A DNA stretch of 53,749 bases from Bradyrhizobium sp. STM 3843 (GTDB taxonomy: Bacteria; Pseudomonadota; Alphaproteobacteria; Rhizobiales; Xanthobacteraceae). Numbering within the stretch: position 1 is the stretch's first letter; the number at the start of each line of letters is the position of its first letter. The position numbers and the translations under genes were made by a program. This document shows, piece after piece, positions 26,157 through 35,867 of this stretch. The stretch is taken from assembly GCF_000239815.1 (NCBI RefSeq), contig NZ_CAFK01000164.1, positions 1 to 53,749 on the forward strand, in the 5' to 3' direction. A model generated the notes under the pieces. It was not told the origin of the DNA. It ran no database searches and saw only the letters and a program-made list of their open reading frames with translations.

Positions 26157-26348
26157 GCGAATGGCGAGGAGCGAATAGGGCTTCTTGTCAGCGAGCCCTG
26201 CTCTCGTCGGCATCATTGCGGGCGCGCGACACACGCTGATCGCTTTGTCTGCGCAAACGCAGCTTGTCCCTCAAACACAACGGAGGCCGCGCGGCCTCCG
26301 TTGTTCTATTCGCTACTTCCTATTTGGCCAATCGCTACTCGCCATTCC
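26157..26348. repeat. Inverted repeat pair flanking the Mla operon end
   Basis: GCGAATGGCGAGGAGCGAAT (26157-26176) is partly mirrored by CTATTCGCTAC (26306-26316) and CGCTACTCGCCATTCC (26333-26348). The pieces are GAAT/GCGAG variants of a short motif, one set on each side of the terminator-like stem-loop. Confidence 0.4.
26277..26304. terminator. Bidirectional terminator between mlaD and the giant gene
   Basis: ACAACGGAGGCCGC (26277-26290) and GCGGCCTCCGTTGT (26291-26304) are perfect complements, forming a long hairpin of up to 14 bp. TTCTATT follows on the plus strand. It separates the convergent mlaD and giant coiled-coil transcripts. Confidence 0.75.
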
Positions 26349-26353
26349 CACTG

Positions 26354-29300
26354 TCACGCCAGCCGTCCGGCGGCATGGGCGAGCAGGGTGTAGACCAAGC
26401 CGGTCTCCGAGGTCAGCTGGTTGCGCAGCGCCTGCGGATTGCGGTCGTCGCGCGCCACGTCGTCGAGCAGGCGCTCGAACTCGGTGATGTAACGGTCGAC
26501 CGTCTGCTTGAAGGTACGGTCGGCGCGATATTTGCGCGCCACCTCGTCGAACGCCTTCTGGCCGGCCGGCGTGTAGAGCCGCTTGGTGAAGGCCTTGGTC
26601 TCGCCGCGCTGATAGCGGTCCCACATCTCGGCCGCGAGACCGCGGTCCATCAGGCGGGCGATATCGAGCGACAGCGACTCCAGCGGATTGCCGGACTGCG
26701 GGGCCGGACCACGGCCGCGCTGCTGTTCGCGACCGGTGCCGTTGCTGTCGGCGCGGTTGAGAAGATCGGAGAGCCAGGTGTCGCGGCCCTGATCCGCAGC
26801 CGGTCCCATCGGCGGTGCCTCGACCCGGCGCGGCGGCGGTGGCGGCTGCATGCCGAGGTCGGGCGGCGGCAGATTGGCGGCGCTGGTGGTGGGCGCAGGC
26901 TCGCGCATGCGCACCTCGGCACGTCCGCCAGCCGCGGCGGCAACAATCGGCTCCTCCTGACGGACGGGGGCGCTGACGGTCGCGGTTTGCGTGCGGGCCG
27001 CAGTGACCACGTCGAGCCCGCGGCCGTGATGGGCGACGATCCGGTTCAACTCGGCCAGAGCCTCGATCTGGTCGACGATCACCTTGCGCATCTGCGCGGT
27101 GCTCTCGGCGGCCTCCTGCGGCATTTCCAGAACGCCACGGCGCAGTTCGTTGCGGGTCGCGTCCAGCTCGCGCTGCATCTCGGCGGTCATCTGCTTCATG
27201 CTCGCGACCAGCGTGGCGAACTTCTCCGCCGACTGCTTGAACATCGCATCCGCTTCCTGCGTGCTCTGCTGGTAGATCGCCTGCATCGATTCCGTGGTGA
27301 CCCGCCGCTCTTCCTCGGTGGTGGCCCGGATCGCTTCGAACTGCCGGCTGATCGCCGTCGAGCCGGCACCCGCGGTCTCGGCAACGACGCGTGCGATGTC
27401 GCGCGCGCGCTCCTCCGCGGCCGCCAAGGACTCGTCGAGCAGGGTGGTGAAGCGCGACAGCCGCTGATCGAGATCGGCCGTGCGGAGGTCGATCGTGGTG
27501 ATCAGGGATTCCAGCGTCGTTTTGCGCTCGCCGATCGAAACGCTCGCGTCGCGGTTGCTCTGATCGACCACGGCCGCAGCCTCGATCAAGGCCTTGCCAT
27601 GCGCGTCGAACTGACGTGATAGCGCGCCAAGATCTTCCAGCGCCTTCGAGGTCTTGACGTTGAAGACGCTGAGCTGCTCCTCAAGCGTCTCGGTCGCCGC
27701 GCCGTTGCGCGAGGTCACGTCGCTCATCGCCGAGACGAAGTCGGCCACGCGGGTGACCAGCGCACGTTCGAGCGAATTGAGATTGTCGTGGGCGCCGGTC
27801 AGCACCTCCTGCAGCAGGATGTTGCCCTCGCGCAGCCGCTCGAACAGCGCCACCGTATCGGTGCGCAGAATCTTGCTGGTCTCCTGCATCTCGGTGACGG
27901 CGGCGACCGACACCTGGCGCGACTGCTCGATGGCCGCGCGCGAGGCCTGCTCCAGCTCCTTCAGCGACTTGCCGATCGCGGTGGTCGCGACCTCGCCTGC
28001 CGAGGTGATCGTGCGCGCGACTTCGGTGCCGTTGCCCATCACGGCCTTGGCGAAAGCCTGGCCGCGCGTTTCGATCGATTTCAGCGCATCCGAGGTGACG
28101 CGATCGATCTCGATCGTGAGCTGATTGGTCTTGGAACCAAGCGCCTCGACCAGCTGCCCGCGTCGGCCATCCAGGACTTGCGACAGCCTCTCGGTCTGCT
28201 GCTGGACATAGGTCACGATCTCGTCGGTCTTGCCGGTCATCGCCTGCCCGAAGGACGTGCCTGCCGTCATCACCGTGCGCTCGATCTCGGTGGACGTCGA
28301 CTTCACCCGCGTGCTGACCTCGTTGACCGCAGTCACCAGCATGTTCTGCGCGTTCATCGCGCTGGTCTGGATGTTCTCGGTCGTGTTCGCCGCAACCGCG
28401 TTGATGGCGCGCTCGATCTCCGAGGAAATCGTCTTGAGCTGGCCGGCGGTGTCGGTCGACGTTGCGGTCAACAGGGCCTGCGCCTCGCGTGCGCTGCCGA
28501 CCACCGCGGCCGCGGTCTCGGCGGAGCTCGCCGTCAGCGAGGTCTGAGCCTGACGGGCGCTGTTGAGGATCGCGCTTGCGGTGTCGGCGCCCACTGCGGA
28601 CAGCGTGCGTTCGACGTCGGAAGCCAGCGACTTGATATGTTCGGCCGCCTCGTTCGACGCGACCATCAGGGTCGACTGCACGTCGCGCGCGCTGCCGACG
28701 ATCGAGGCTGCCGTGCTGGTGCCGACTGCGGCCAGGGTGCGTTCGACGTCGGATGCCAACGATTTGACGTGGTCGGAGGCCTCGGTCGACGCCGCGACCA
28801 GCTTGGTGTGCACGTCACGGACGCTGTTGACGATCGTGGCGGCCGTGCTGGTGCCCACGGCCGACATGGTCCGTTCCACGTCGGCGGCGAGCGACTTGAC
28901 GTGATTGGCGGCTTGCGACGACGCATTGATCAATGTTGTCTGCGCCTCGCGGGCACCGCCGGTGATGGCTTCCGCGGTGGTCGTGCCGGCGAGCGACAGC
29001 GAGCGCTGCACGTCGGATGTCAACGACTTGACCTGTTCGGCGGCTTCCAAGGACGCGGCGACCAGGGTGCTCTGGGCCTCATGTGCGCTGCCGGTGATGG
29101 CTTCCGCGGTGGAAGCGCCGGCGCTCAACAGCGATTGCTGGACGTCGGCGGTGAGCGTCTTGACCTGGTTGGCTGCTTCCGATGAGGCCGCAACCAGCGT
29201 GTTCTGGGCTTCGCGCGCACCGGCGACAATCGAGGCGGCCGTGGCCGAGCCTGCCGTGGCCAGCGTGCGCTCGACATCGGCGGACAGCGATTTGATCTGG

Positions 29301-31891
29301 CCCACGGCGTCGCCGGAGGCCGTGACCAAGGTGAGCTGCGCGTCGCGCGCGCTAGACAGGATGGCATTGGCAGCCCCGCTGCCGGCGCTGGTGAGTGCAC
29401 GCTCCACCTCGGTCGAGGTGGTCTTCAGCTGTGCGCCGACGTCGGTCGACACGGTGAGCAGCGCCTGCTGTGCAGCACGCGCGCCGGTCTGGACGGTCTC
29501 GCTGGTGTTGACCACGAGATTGGTCAGCGAGCGCTCGGCATCCTCGACATGCGACTTGATGCTCGCGGACAACAGCTCCGCGCGCGTCATCAGCTCGTCG
29601 CTCGCCTGACGTCCGCTGCTCTCGATCCGGCCGGCCACGGCCTCGATGCGGGTGCCCAGCAGGTCCTCGAACTGCGCCACGCGCTGGTCGATGTCGCTGG
29701 CGATGCTGCCGACCTTGGTCTCGATGCTCTGGTGGATATCCTGGAACCGCGCCGTGACGGTATCGGTCAGTTGCACGGTGCGGCCGTCGATCGTCTGCGA
29801 CACACCGGCGATGCGCTGCTCAATGGCGTCGAGTGCCTGCGTCGTGCCGTCGCTGAGCGAGGAGGTGAGCAAAGTGAGCCGCGAGTCGATCGAATGGATC
29901 GCCTGGGCCGCGCCGTCGGTCAGCGAGGACGTGAGCACGGTGAGACGGGAGTCGATCGTATGCAGCACCTGCGCGGCACCGTCGGTCAGGGACGAGGAGA
30001 GGGCGTTCAGGCGGCCTTCCACTGTCGAGGTGACCGAGGTTGCGCGCGAATCGAAAGTCTCTTCGAGAGTCCTCAACCGGCCGTCGAGATTCTCGTGGAA
30101 CGACCTGATCTTGTTTTCAAGCGCGGTATCGAGATTGGTGATGCGCGCCTCGAGCGTGGTCTCGAACTGCGACAGACGCTGATCCATCGTAGCCGTGATC
30201 TGGCCACCATTCGAGGAAAGACGGCTGTCGAACGTGTCGACATAGGTCTTCAGATTGTCGGTGATGTCCTGGGTCCGCTGGCCCATGCGCTCGACGATGT
30301 CGCCGCCGAACGTCTTCACGGTGCGGTCGAATTCGCTGATGTGGCGGGTGATCAGCGCACCCAGCGTGCTGGAGTCGCGGGCGAACCGTTCAGCAAGATC
30401 GGTGCCCTGGTTCTTCACCAGCTCGTCGAACGCGCTCATCTGCAGGGACAGCGTGTCGTGCGCGGCCTCGGTCTGGCTCACCACCTTCTCGACCAGCGAG
30501 TTGACGGTCGCATCGAGCGATTCGCTCGCCTTCTCGCCGCTCGTGGCGATATGGCCCGACAGCCGCTGGCTCGCCTCGTCGATCTTGCTCACGAGATCGC
30601 CGCCGCGCAGCTCGAGTTCGAGCAGCAGCGAGTCACCGGACGCCTTGAGCGAATCGTGCACTTGTTCGGTGCGCACCGAAATGCCGTCGACGATCGCGGC
30701 AGCCCGCTGCTCGAACTCCGCGGTGATGCGGTCGATGCGCTCGCTGAGCATGTCATGGACGCGCTCGGACAGATCGGCGAACTCGTCGTGGACGTGCCCG
30801 GTCTTGAAATTGAGGCTCGTGGTCAGGCGCTCCGAGGCGTCGAGCACGGCGCGGGTGGTCTCGGCGCTGGCTTCCTCGAGCCGGTCGAGTAGGTCGCCGC
30901 CGCGCTCGCCGAGCGCCAGGATCATGTTGTCGCCGGCATTGCCGAGTGCGGCCGTGATGTGGGCGCCGCGTTCCTCCAGCGCGCCGGTGATGCTCTTGGC
31001 GACCTCGTCGACGCGCGAGGCGATCGCGTCCGAGATCAGCGCGATATCGTGGCGCAGATCGATCTGCACGCCGGAAATGGCGCTGCGGACCTGCTCGGCC
31101 TGGCCGACCAGGTTGTCTCGCTGATGAGCGATGTCCTGCAGAAGCGCGCGGATCCGCACCTCGTTGTCGCTATAGGCGCGCTCCAGCGCGGCGACCTCGT
31201 TGGCGACCAGCATTTCCAGTTCGCCGGCGCGGGCGATCGCGCGCTCCACGCCGTCGCCCATGGCGGCGACCTCGCGGCGGATCGCCTGGCCGACGGTGAC
31301 GATCGAATCGCTGACGGCGCCTTCCGGCTCCGAGAAGCGGATCGCAACCTGGGCCATCGATTGCGCGATCATGCGCAGCTCCTGGCCGCGCCAGGTGAGG
31401 CTCGCGAGGAAATAGAACAAGAGCACCGGCGCGAAGAACAGCGCAGCCAAGCCGCCCAGCACCAGAACGCCGCCGCCCTGGCCGATCGCCGACTGCAGCG
31501 AAGGCAGGAAGCCGACCGTCAGCAGGCCGCAGCCGACGATCCACACGCCCGCGAACGCGGTCGCAATCGTGTAAACGCCGCGGGACGGCCGTCCTTTCTG
31601 GATCGCCTGCAGCAGTTGGCCGATGGTTTCGCGGTCGTCATTGGCGGGACGGCGCGCGATCAAGGGCGGCGCATCGTTTTCGTCAAAAGCTGGACGCTCC
31701 GCGCCCGGACGCAGCTCGAACGTGGAATCCCCGAAGGCCGGGCCGATCGGCATGATCGGCGGCGCCCCGTCAGCACGATTCGGACCCTGCGGTTCTTCCG
31801 GAGCGGCCGTATCGCTGATGTTCAAAGCCTCCTGAATGGCAGACAGCGCAACTTCAGTCGGGTCTTTGACCTTTTTCGGGGTGTTCGCCAT
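26354..31891 (-). CDS. Giant membrane-anchored coiled-coil repeat protein
   Basis: An 1845-residue protein of unknown function. Residues 1-100 are hydrophilic with Pro-rich stretches; two membrane helices follow (about 106-129 and 141-164), forming a hairpin that would put both ends on the same side, probably the cytoplasm. Residues 170-1600 are almost entirely helical and lack proline, with 22-residue repeats near 620-690 and 44-residue repeats near 829-1202. A Pro-rich linker (QPPPPPRRVEAPP) leads to a conserved-looking C-terminal domain (about 1745-1845) starting DRGLAAEMWDRYQRGETKAF. Homology databases may label it apolipoprotein- or kinesin-like because of the helices. A scaffold, polarity or envelope-spanning role is plausible but unproven. 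The start at 31891 (MANTPKK) is preferred over 31942. Confidence 0.9.
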   Translation of the reverse strand: MANTPKKVKDPTEVALSAIQEALNISDTAAPEEPQGPNRADGAPPIMPIGPAFGDSTFELRPGAERPAFDENDAPPLIARRPANDDRETIGQLLQAIQKGRPSRGVYTIATAFAGVWIVGCGLLTVGFLPSLQSAIGQGGGVLVLGGLAALFFAPVLLFYFLASLTWRGQELRMIAQSMAQVAIRFSEPEGAVSDSIVTVGQAIRREVAAMGDGVERAIARAGELEMLVANEVAALERAYSDNEVRIRALLQDIAHQRDNLVGQAEQVRSAISGVQIDLRHDIALISDAIASRVDEVAKSITGALEERGAHITAALGNAGDNMILALGERGGDLLDRLEEASAETTRAVLDASERLTTSLNFKTGHVHDEFADLSERVHDMLSERIDRITAEFEQRAAAIVDGISVRTEQVHDSLKASGDSLLLELELRGGDLVSKIDEASQRLSGHIATSGEKASESLDATVNSLVEKVVSQTEAAHDTLSLQMSAFDELVKNQGTDLAERFARDSSTLGALITRHISEFDRTVKTFGGDIVERMGQRTQDITDNLKTYVDTFDSRLSSNGGQITATMDQRLSQFETTLEARITNLDTALENKIRSFHENLDGRLRTLEETFDSRATSVTSTVEGRLNALSSSLTDGAAQVLHTIDSRLTVLTSSLTDGAAQAIHSIDSRLTLLTSSLSDGTTQALDAIEQRIAGVSQTIDGRTVQLTDTVTARFQDIHQSIETKVGSIASDIDQRVAQFEDLLGTRIEAVAGRIESSGRQASDELMTRAELLSASIKSHVEDAERSLTNLVVNTSETVQTGARAAQQALLTVSTDVGAQLKTTSTEVERALTSAGSGAANAILSSARDAQLTLVTASGDAVGQIKSLSADVERTLATAGSATAASIVAGAREAQNTLVAASSEAANQVKTLTADVQQSLLSAGASTAEAITGSAHEAQSTLVAASLEAAEQVKSLTSDVQRSLSLAGTTTAEAITGGAREAQTTLINASSQAANHVKSLAADVERTMSAVGTSTAATIVNSVRDVHTKLVAASTEASDHVKSLASDVERTLAAVGTSTAASIVGSARDVQSTLMVASNEAAEHIKSLASDVERTLSAVGADTASAILNSARQAQTSLTASSAETAAAVVGSAREAQALLTATSTDTAGQLKTISSEIERAINAVAANTTENIQTSAMNAQNMLVTAVNEVSTRVKSTSTEIERTVMTAGTSFGQAMTGKTDEIVTYVQQQTERLSQVLDGRRGQLVEALGSKTNQLTIEIDRVTSDALKSIETRGQAFAKAVMGNGTEVARTITSAGEVATTAIGKSLKELEQASRAAIEQSRQVSVAAVTEMQETSKILRTDTVALFERLREGNILLQEVLTGAHDNLNSLERALVTRVADFVSAMSDVTSRNGAATETLEEQLSVFNVKTSKALEDLGALSRQFDAHGKALIEAAAVVDQSNRDASVSIGERKTTLESLITTIDLRTADLDQRLSRFTTLLDESLAAAEERARDIARVVAETAGAGSTAISRQFEAIRATTEEERRVTTESMQAIYQQSTQEADAMFKQSAEKFATLVASMKQMTAEMQRELDATRNELRRGVLEMPQEAAESTAQMRKVIVDQIEALAELNRIVAHHGRGLDVVTAARTQTATVSAPVRQEEPIVAAAAGGRAEVRMREPAPTTSAANLPPPDLGMQPPPPPRRVEAPPMGPAADQGRDTWLSDLLNRADSNGTGREQQRGRGPAPQSGNPLESLSLDIARLMDRGLAAEMWDRYQRGETKAFTKRLYTPAGQKAFDEVARKYRADRTFKQTVDRYITEFERLLDDVARDDRNPQALRNQLTSETGLVYTLLAHAAGRLA
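28286..29407 (-). repeat. Tandem 132-bp (44-residue) repeats in the giant gene
   Basis: Eight units start with a V/IE(R/Q)-type motif such as VERTLAAVGTSTAASI and end KSLASD; seven are 44 residues and one is 66. The unit is two 22-mers, or four 11-residue (hendecad) turns, a period of right-handed coiled coils. The DNA units are diverged, so the repeat is old and kept at the protein level. Confidence 0.85.
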
Positions 31892-32072
31892 GTTCAGTCC
31901 GAGCCCTCGTCGTATTTTTTTGCGATCCGGTGAGCCGCGCACGAATGCCCCATCGCAAGGCTCGGAACCGGATTCATCCCGCTGCGGGCGCCAAGGCGCG
32001 GCACTTGCCGGCTAGCCCGCTCCATCCAAGCCGCATCCTATTGGCTGGGCGAGGTGAAAGAAATGGTCGCGA

Positions 32073-32098
32073 TTAAGAGATTCTTAATCATCGTTAAC
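32073..32098. promoter_or_regulatory. CtrA-like binding site 1
   Basis: TTAA (32073-32076), seven bases, TTAA (32084-32087) matches the alphaproteobacterial CtrA consensus TTAA-N7-TTAA exactly. It is embedded in a perfect 19-bp palindrome with arms GATTAAGA and TCTTAATC (32071-32089). A further half site, TTAAC, follows at 32094-32098. Confidence 0.65.
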
Positions 32099-32200
32099 AG
32101 GACCCGCCGGTAACGCGTTTGAAAGTCCCGAAAATTCCGTTTCGGCCTCAATTGAGGCGACGGCGCGCCTGAAACAAGGCGGAGCGGCGGCAATTTACAG

Positions 32201-32217
32201 CTAAGGAAGCATTAACC
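32201..32217 (+). promoter_or_regulatory. CtrA-like binding site 2
   Basis: CTAA (32201-32204), seven bases, TTAACC (32212-32217) differs by one base from TTAA-N7-TTAACC, and the right half reads TTAACCAT. It is 75 bp upstream of the HPt start, a usual position for activation. Confidence 0.6.
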
Positions 32218-32291
32218 ATTCCCGTGCTTGGCTGGGGCGGCCGCGGCTTCACGACGAAGCCCGCGCGGTCGGATTGCCCGAGACGCCTGCC

Positions 32292-32678
32292 ATGACTCCA
32301 GACCTGCATCGGATCGAATGGATGCCTTCGCCCCCGCTTGTGCCCGATGATGGGCCGATCAGCCTCGACCAGCTCAGGCGGATGACGCTGGGCGACCGCG
32401 ATCTGGAGCGCGAGGTGCTCGATATGTTCGCCACCCAGGCCGACCGAATTCTCACGCAATTGATGGCCATGCCGGACGATGCCAGCGCGCTCGCCCATAC
32501 GCTGAAGGGCTCCGCCCGGGCGATCGGTGCGCTCGCCGTAGCCGAGGCCGCGGAGGCATTGGAGAGCGCCATTCGCGGGAGCGAGCCGAGTCACGCCCTG
32601 GCCTTTGCGCTGGCGGAGCTGGATGCAGCCGTCGGCGAGGCCCGCATGGCGATTGCGGAAATGCTGGCGGCGTTCTGA
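32292..32678 (+). CDS. Solo histidine phosphotransfer (HPt) protein
   Basis: A 128-residue monodomain HPt protein that would carry a phosphate between a hybrid kinase and a response regulator. The phosphorylatable His69 is in AHTLKGSARAIGA, the standard HPt motif; the flanking helices (LDQLRRMTLGDRDLEREVLD; AVAEAAEALESAI) form the four-helix bundle. No kinase or receiver gene is adjacent. Its shared promoter region with the giant coiled-coil gene holds two CtrA-like sites, which suggests cell-cycle regulation. The start at 32292 (ATG) is chosen; TTG at 32274 is possible. It is not the dimeric ChpT type. Confidence 0.87.
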   Translation: MTPDLHRIEWMPSPPLVPDDGPISLDQLRRMTLGDRDLEREVLDMFATQADRILTQLMAMPDDASALAHTLKGSARAIGALAVAEAAEALESAIRGSEPSHALAFALAELDAAVGEARMAIAEMLAAF

Positions 32679-32782
32679 CGCCAGCCGCAAGGTCGGAATC
32701 CATCCAGGACCGGCACTAGCGCGGGGCGGGTCGACCCGTTATAGGACAGCCCGACTTCATCCCTCCGCAGCATCGAGCAAAC

Positions 32783-33103
32783 ATGGCCAAGATTACCTTT
32801 GTCGACCATAACGGCGAATCCCGAACCGTGGAGATCGAGAACGGCGCAACCGTGATGGAAGCGGCCATCCGCAACGCCATCCCCGGCATCGAGGCCGAAT
32901 GCGGCGGCGCCTGCGCCTGCGCCACCTGCCATGTCTATGTCGACGAAGCCTGGCGCGAGAAGGTCGGGCCGCCGACGCCGATGGAAGAGGACATGCTGGA
33001 CTTCGGCTATGACGTGCGGCCGAACTCGCGCCTGTCGTGCCAGATCAAGGTGTCCGACGAGCTCGATGGTCTGGTCGTCGCGACTCCTGAGCGTCAGGCC
33101 TGA
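32783..33103 (+). CDS. Adrenodoxin-type [2Fe-2S] ferredoxin
   Basis: A 106-residue ferredoxin. The cluster ligands are Cys40, Cys46, Cys49 and Cys86 (C-x5-C-x2-C, then LSCQIK), the spacing of the adrenodoxin/putidaredoxin/FdVI group, which feed electrons to P450s or Fe-S assembly. An additional Cys44 lies between ligands. A ferredoxin-NADP reductase gene follows about 0.7 kb downstream, past a divergent thioesterase gene, which suggests an electron-transfer pair. It has no signal peptide. Confidence 0.93.
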   Translation: MAKITFVDHNGESRTVEIENGATVMEAAIRNAIPGIEAECGGACACATCHVYVDEAWREKVGPPTPMEEDMLDFGYDVRPNSRLSCQIKVSDELDGLVVATPERQA

Positions 33104-33153
33104 TCCTTCGGCTCTTCCACCCATCTCTGCGGCATCCCCAAATTCGTGCCCAT

Positions 33154-33621
33154 CTAGGCCATTGGCTTCGTGATCGCCACGCCACGGCGGCTCCACGGGC
33201 GCAGGGCCTCGATGAGCCCGGCGGGCAGTGGTGTGGGTCGGCGCGTCGCCTCGTCGATCAGCACCATCACGGCAGTGGCCGAAGCGACGCAGCGAGCTTC
33301 GGAGAACACGACCTGCTCGCAGGTGACTGACGTACGGCCCAGCTTCACCACCCCCAATCCGAGCTCGATCGTGCCCGGCCAGCGCAGCTCGGCACGGAAA
33401 TGCATATCGAGCCGCACCATGATCCAGGCGAGCCCCTCCCGGGTCAGACCATGTCGCGGGTCCTTCATCAGCGTCACCCGGCCGGTCTCGAAATAGGTTG
33501 CATAAACCGCATTGTTGACGTGCTGATTGGGGTCGAGGTCGCCGAAGCGCACGTTGTCGGTGAGCCGATAGGGAAAGTCCTCCAGATCAGGCGTCTGGTC
33601 GTGGCGGGCGGTCTCTGTCAC
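33154..33621 (-). CDS. Acyl-CoA thioesterase, hotdog fold
   Basis: A 155-residue thioesterase of the YbgC/FadM (4-hydroxybenzoyl-CoA thioesterase-like) group. The key segment is VRFGDLDPNQHVNNAVYATY, where Asp and Asn/His of DxNxHVNN form the active-site region. A GTG start at 33621 is chosen because GGAG lies eight bases upstream and the homologous region begins there; the frame open upstream gives sequence unlike the family. It is convergent with the ferredoxin gene and divergent from the reductase gene. Confidence 0.82.
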   Translation of the reverse strand: MTETARHDQTPDLEDFPYRLTDNVRFGDLDPNQHVNNAVYATYFETGRVTLMKDPRHGLTREGLAWIMVRLDMHFRAELRWPGTIELGLGVVKLGRTSVTCEQVVFSEARCVASATAVMVLIDEATRRPTPLPAGLIEALRPWSRRGVAITKPMA

Positions 33622-33628
33622 CAATTGA

Positions 33629-34822
<1,194 letters not shown>

Positions 34823-34982
34823 GTCCCCGCGACTGGAACTCATTCCGCCGAATTGTAACGGGATGTTTCCAGCGGGGTGAGATTTCACAACCGCGCAAGA
34901 CCTGCTATGGGCTGGCACCATCCTCGAAATGGCCGTACTCTGCGGCCATTCGCTTTTGCGGATTGGTCAAGGTGAGATGATG

Positions 34983-35582
34983 ATGCTGACAGCGTTTCCC
35001 CGGCTCCGGTCGATGCCTCGTGTCGCGGCATTTGCCACGCTCGCTTTTCTGCTCGCCGGCGCATTGGTTGCGCGGCCGGCGCTGGCGGCCGAGCCTTCCG
35101 CCGCCGGCCTGTGGCAGAAGGTCGAGAACGGTGAGCCGAAGCTCTATGTGCTCGTTGTCGATCACAACGGCGTCTTCGAAGGCGTGATGGCGAAACTGTT
35201 TCCGAAGCCAAACGATGCGCCGAACCCGACCTGCGCCAAATGCACCGACGATCGCAAGAACGCGCCCTGGCTCGGCATCTCCTTCATCCGCGACATGAAG
35301 CGCGATGGCCTCGTCTATGAGGACGGCAACGTGCTGGATCCTCGCGACGGCAAGATCTACAGCGCCAAGATGACGCTCAGTCCCGACGGTCAGACGCTGA
35401 CCCTGCGTGGGTATATCGGGATCTCGCTGCTTGGCCGGGACGAGACCTGGGTGCGCTTGCCTGACACCGCGATGGCGCAGATCGATCCTGCAATCATCGC
35501 GAAGTACCTGCCGCCGCCCCCGGGCAGCCCCGCCGCGGTAGCAGCGAAGCCGCCGGCGGCCACGATGGGCAAGAAGAAGTAG
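34983..35582 (+). CDS. Exported DUF2147 family protein
   Basis: A 199-residue exported protein: signal sequence [20 protein letters not shown], cleaved near ALAAE. The mature part has the DUF2147 pattern: [32 protein letters not shown], then [19 protein letters not shown] conserved CxxC (PTCAKC) may form a disulfide. Family members are periplasmic and of unknown function, some linked to stress or virulence. Three in-frame ATGs (34977, 34980, 34983) follow AAGGTGAG; 34983 gives the best spacing. Confidence 0.85.
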   Translation: MLTAFPRLRSMPRVAAFATLAFLLAGALVARPALAAEPSAAGLWQKVENGEPKLYVLVVDHNGVFEGVMAKLFPKPNDAPNPTCAKCTDDRKNAPWLGISFIRDMKRDGLVYEDGNVLDPRDGKIYSAKMTLSPDGQTLTLRGYIGISLLGRDETWVRLPDTAMAQIDPAIIAKYLPPPPGSPAAVAAKPPAATMGKKK

Positions 35583-35728
35583 TCGCACTATCAAACGCTC
35601 AGATCGTCGCAGGCTCTTATCATTGACGCTGCCAAACGCCCCGCTTTTCAAGAGCGCAGCAAGGGACAGAGTTTGCGCGAGGCATCGCCGCGACGAGCAG
35701 AGATAGACGCCTTCATCAAGTAGCCTTC

Positions 35729-35752
35729 GGGGAGTCCGAGCACGGGCTCCCC
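35729..35752. terminator. Stem-loop between convergent genes
   Basis: GGGGAGTCC (35729-35737) pairs with GGGCTCCCC (35744-35752) over 9 bp, with one G-T pair and a 6-nt loop. It lies between the DUF2147 gene and the convergent binding-protein gene. The region 35583-35867 otherwise shows no gene. Confidence 0.5.
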
Positions 35753-35867
35753 AGCTTATATGCGGTCTCTCGCGACAGATAAGATCTGGATTGCTCCGCC
35801 GATGCCCAAGGGCTTCGGCGGGCACGTTGCTACGCTCGTAGCAGCGTGTTTGTTCGGGGCTCTGAGC

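Larger units (their letters stand above)
31892..32291. promoter_or_regulatory. Divergent promoter region of the giant gene and HPt gene
   Basis: These 400 bp contain no gene. They hold two CtrA-like sites (listed separately), an AT-rich core at about 32068-32105, and the first codons of a possible upstream TTG start (32274) for the HPt gene. The layout fits shared cell-cycle control of both genes. Confidence 0.55.

Noticed and set aside
27788..29185. 465- and 447-codon plus-strand frames within the giant gene (also 29549-30892)
   Set aside because: Their repeating Arg/Gly/Asp pattern mirrors the coiled-coil repeats; the minus-strand frame is far longer and has proper protein features.
28286..29407. 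Possible CRISPR-like or satellite array
   Set aside because: The 132-bp units are coding repeats in frame with a long gene, with no unique spacers between identical short repeats.
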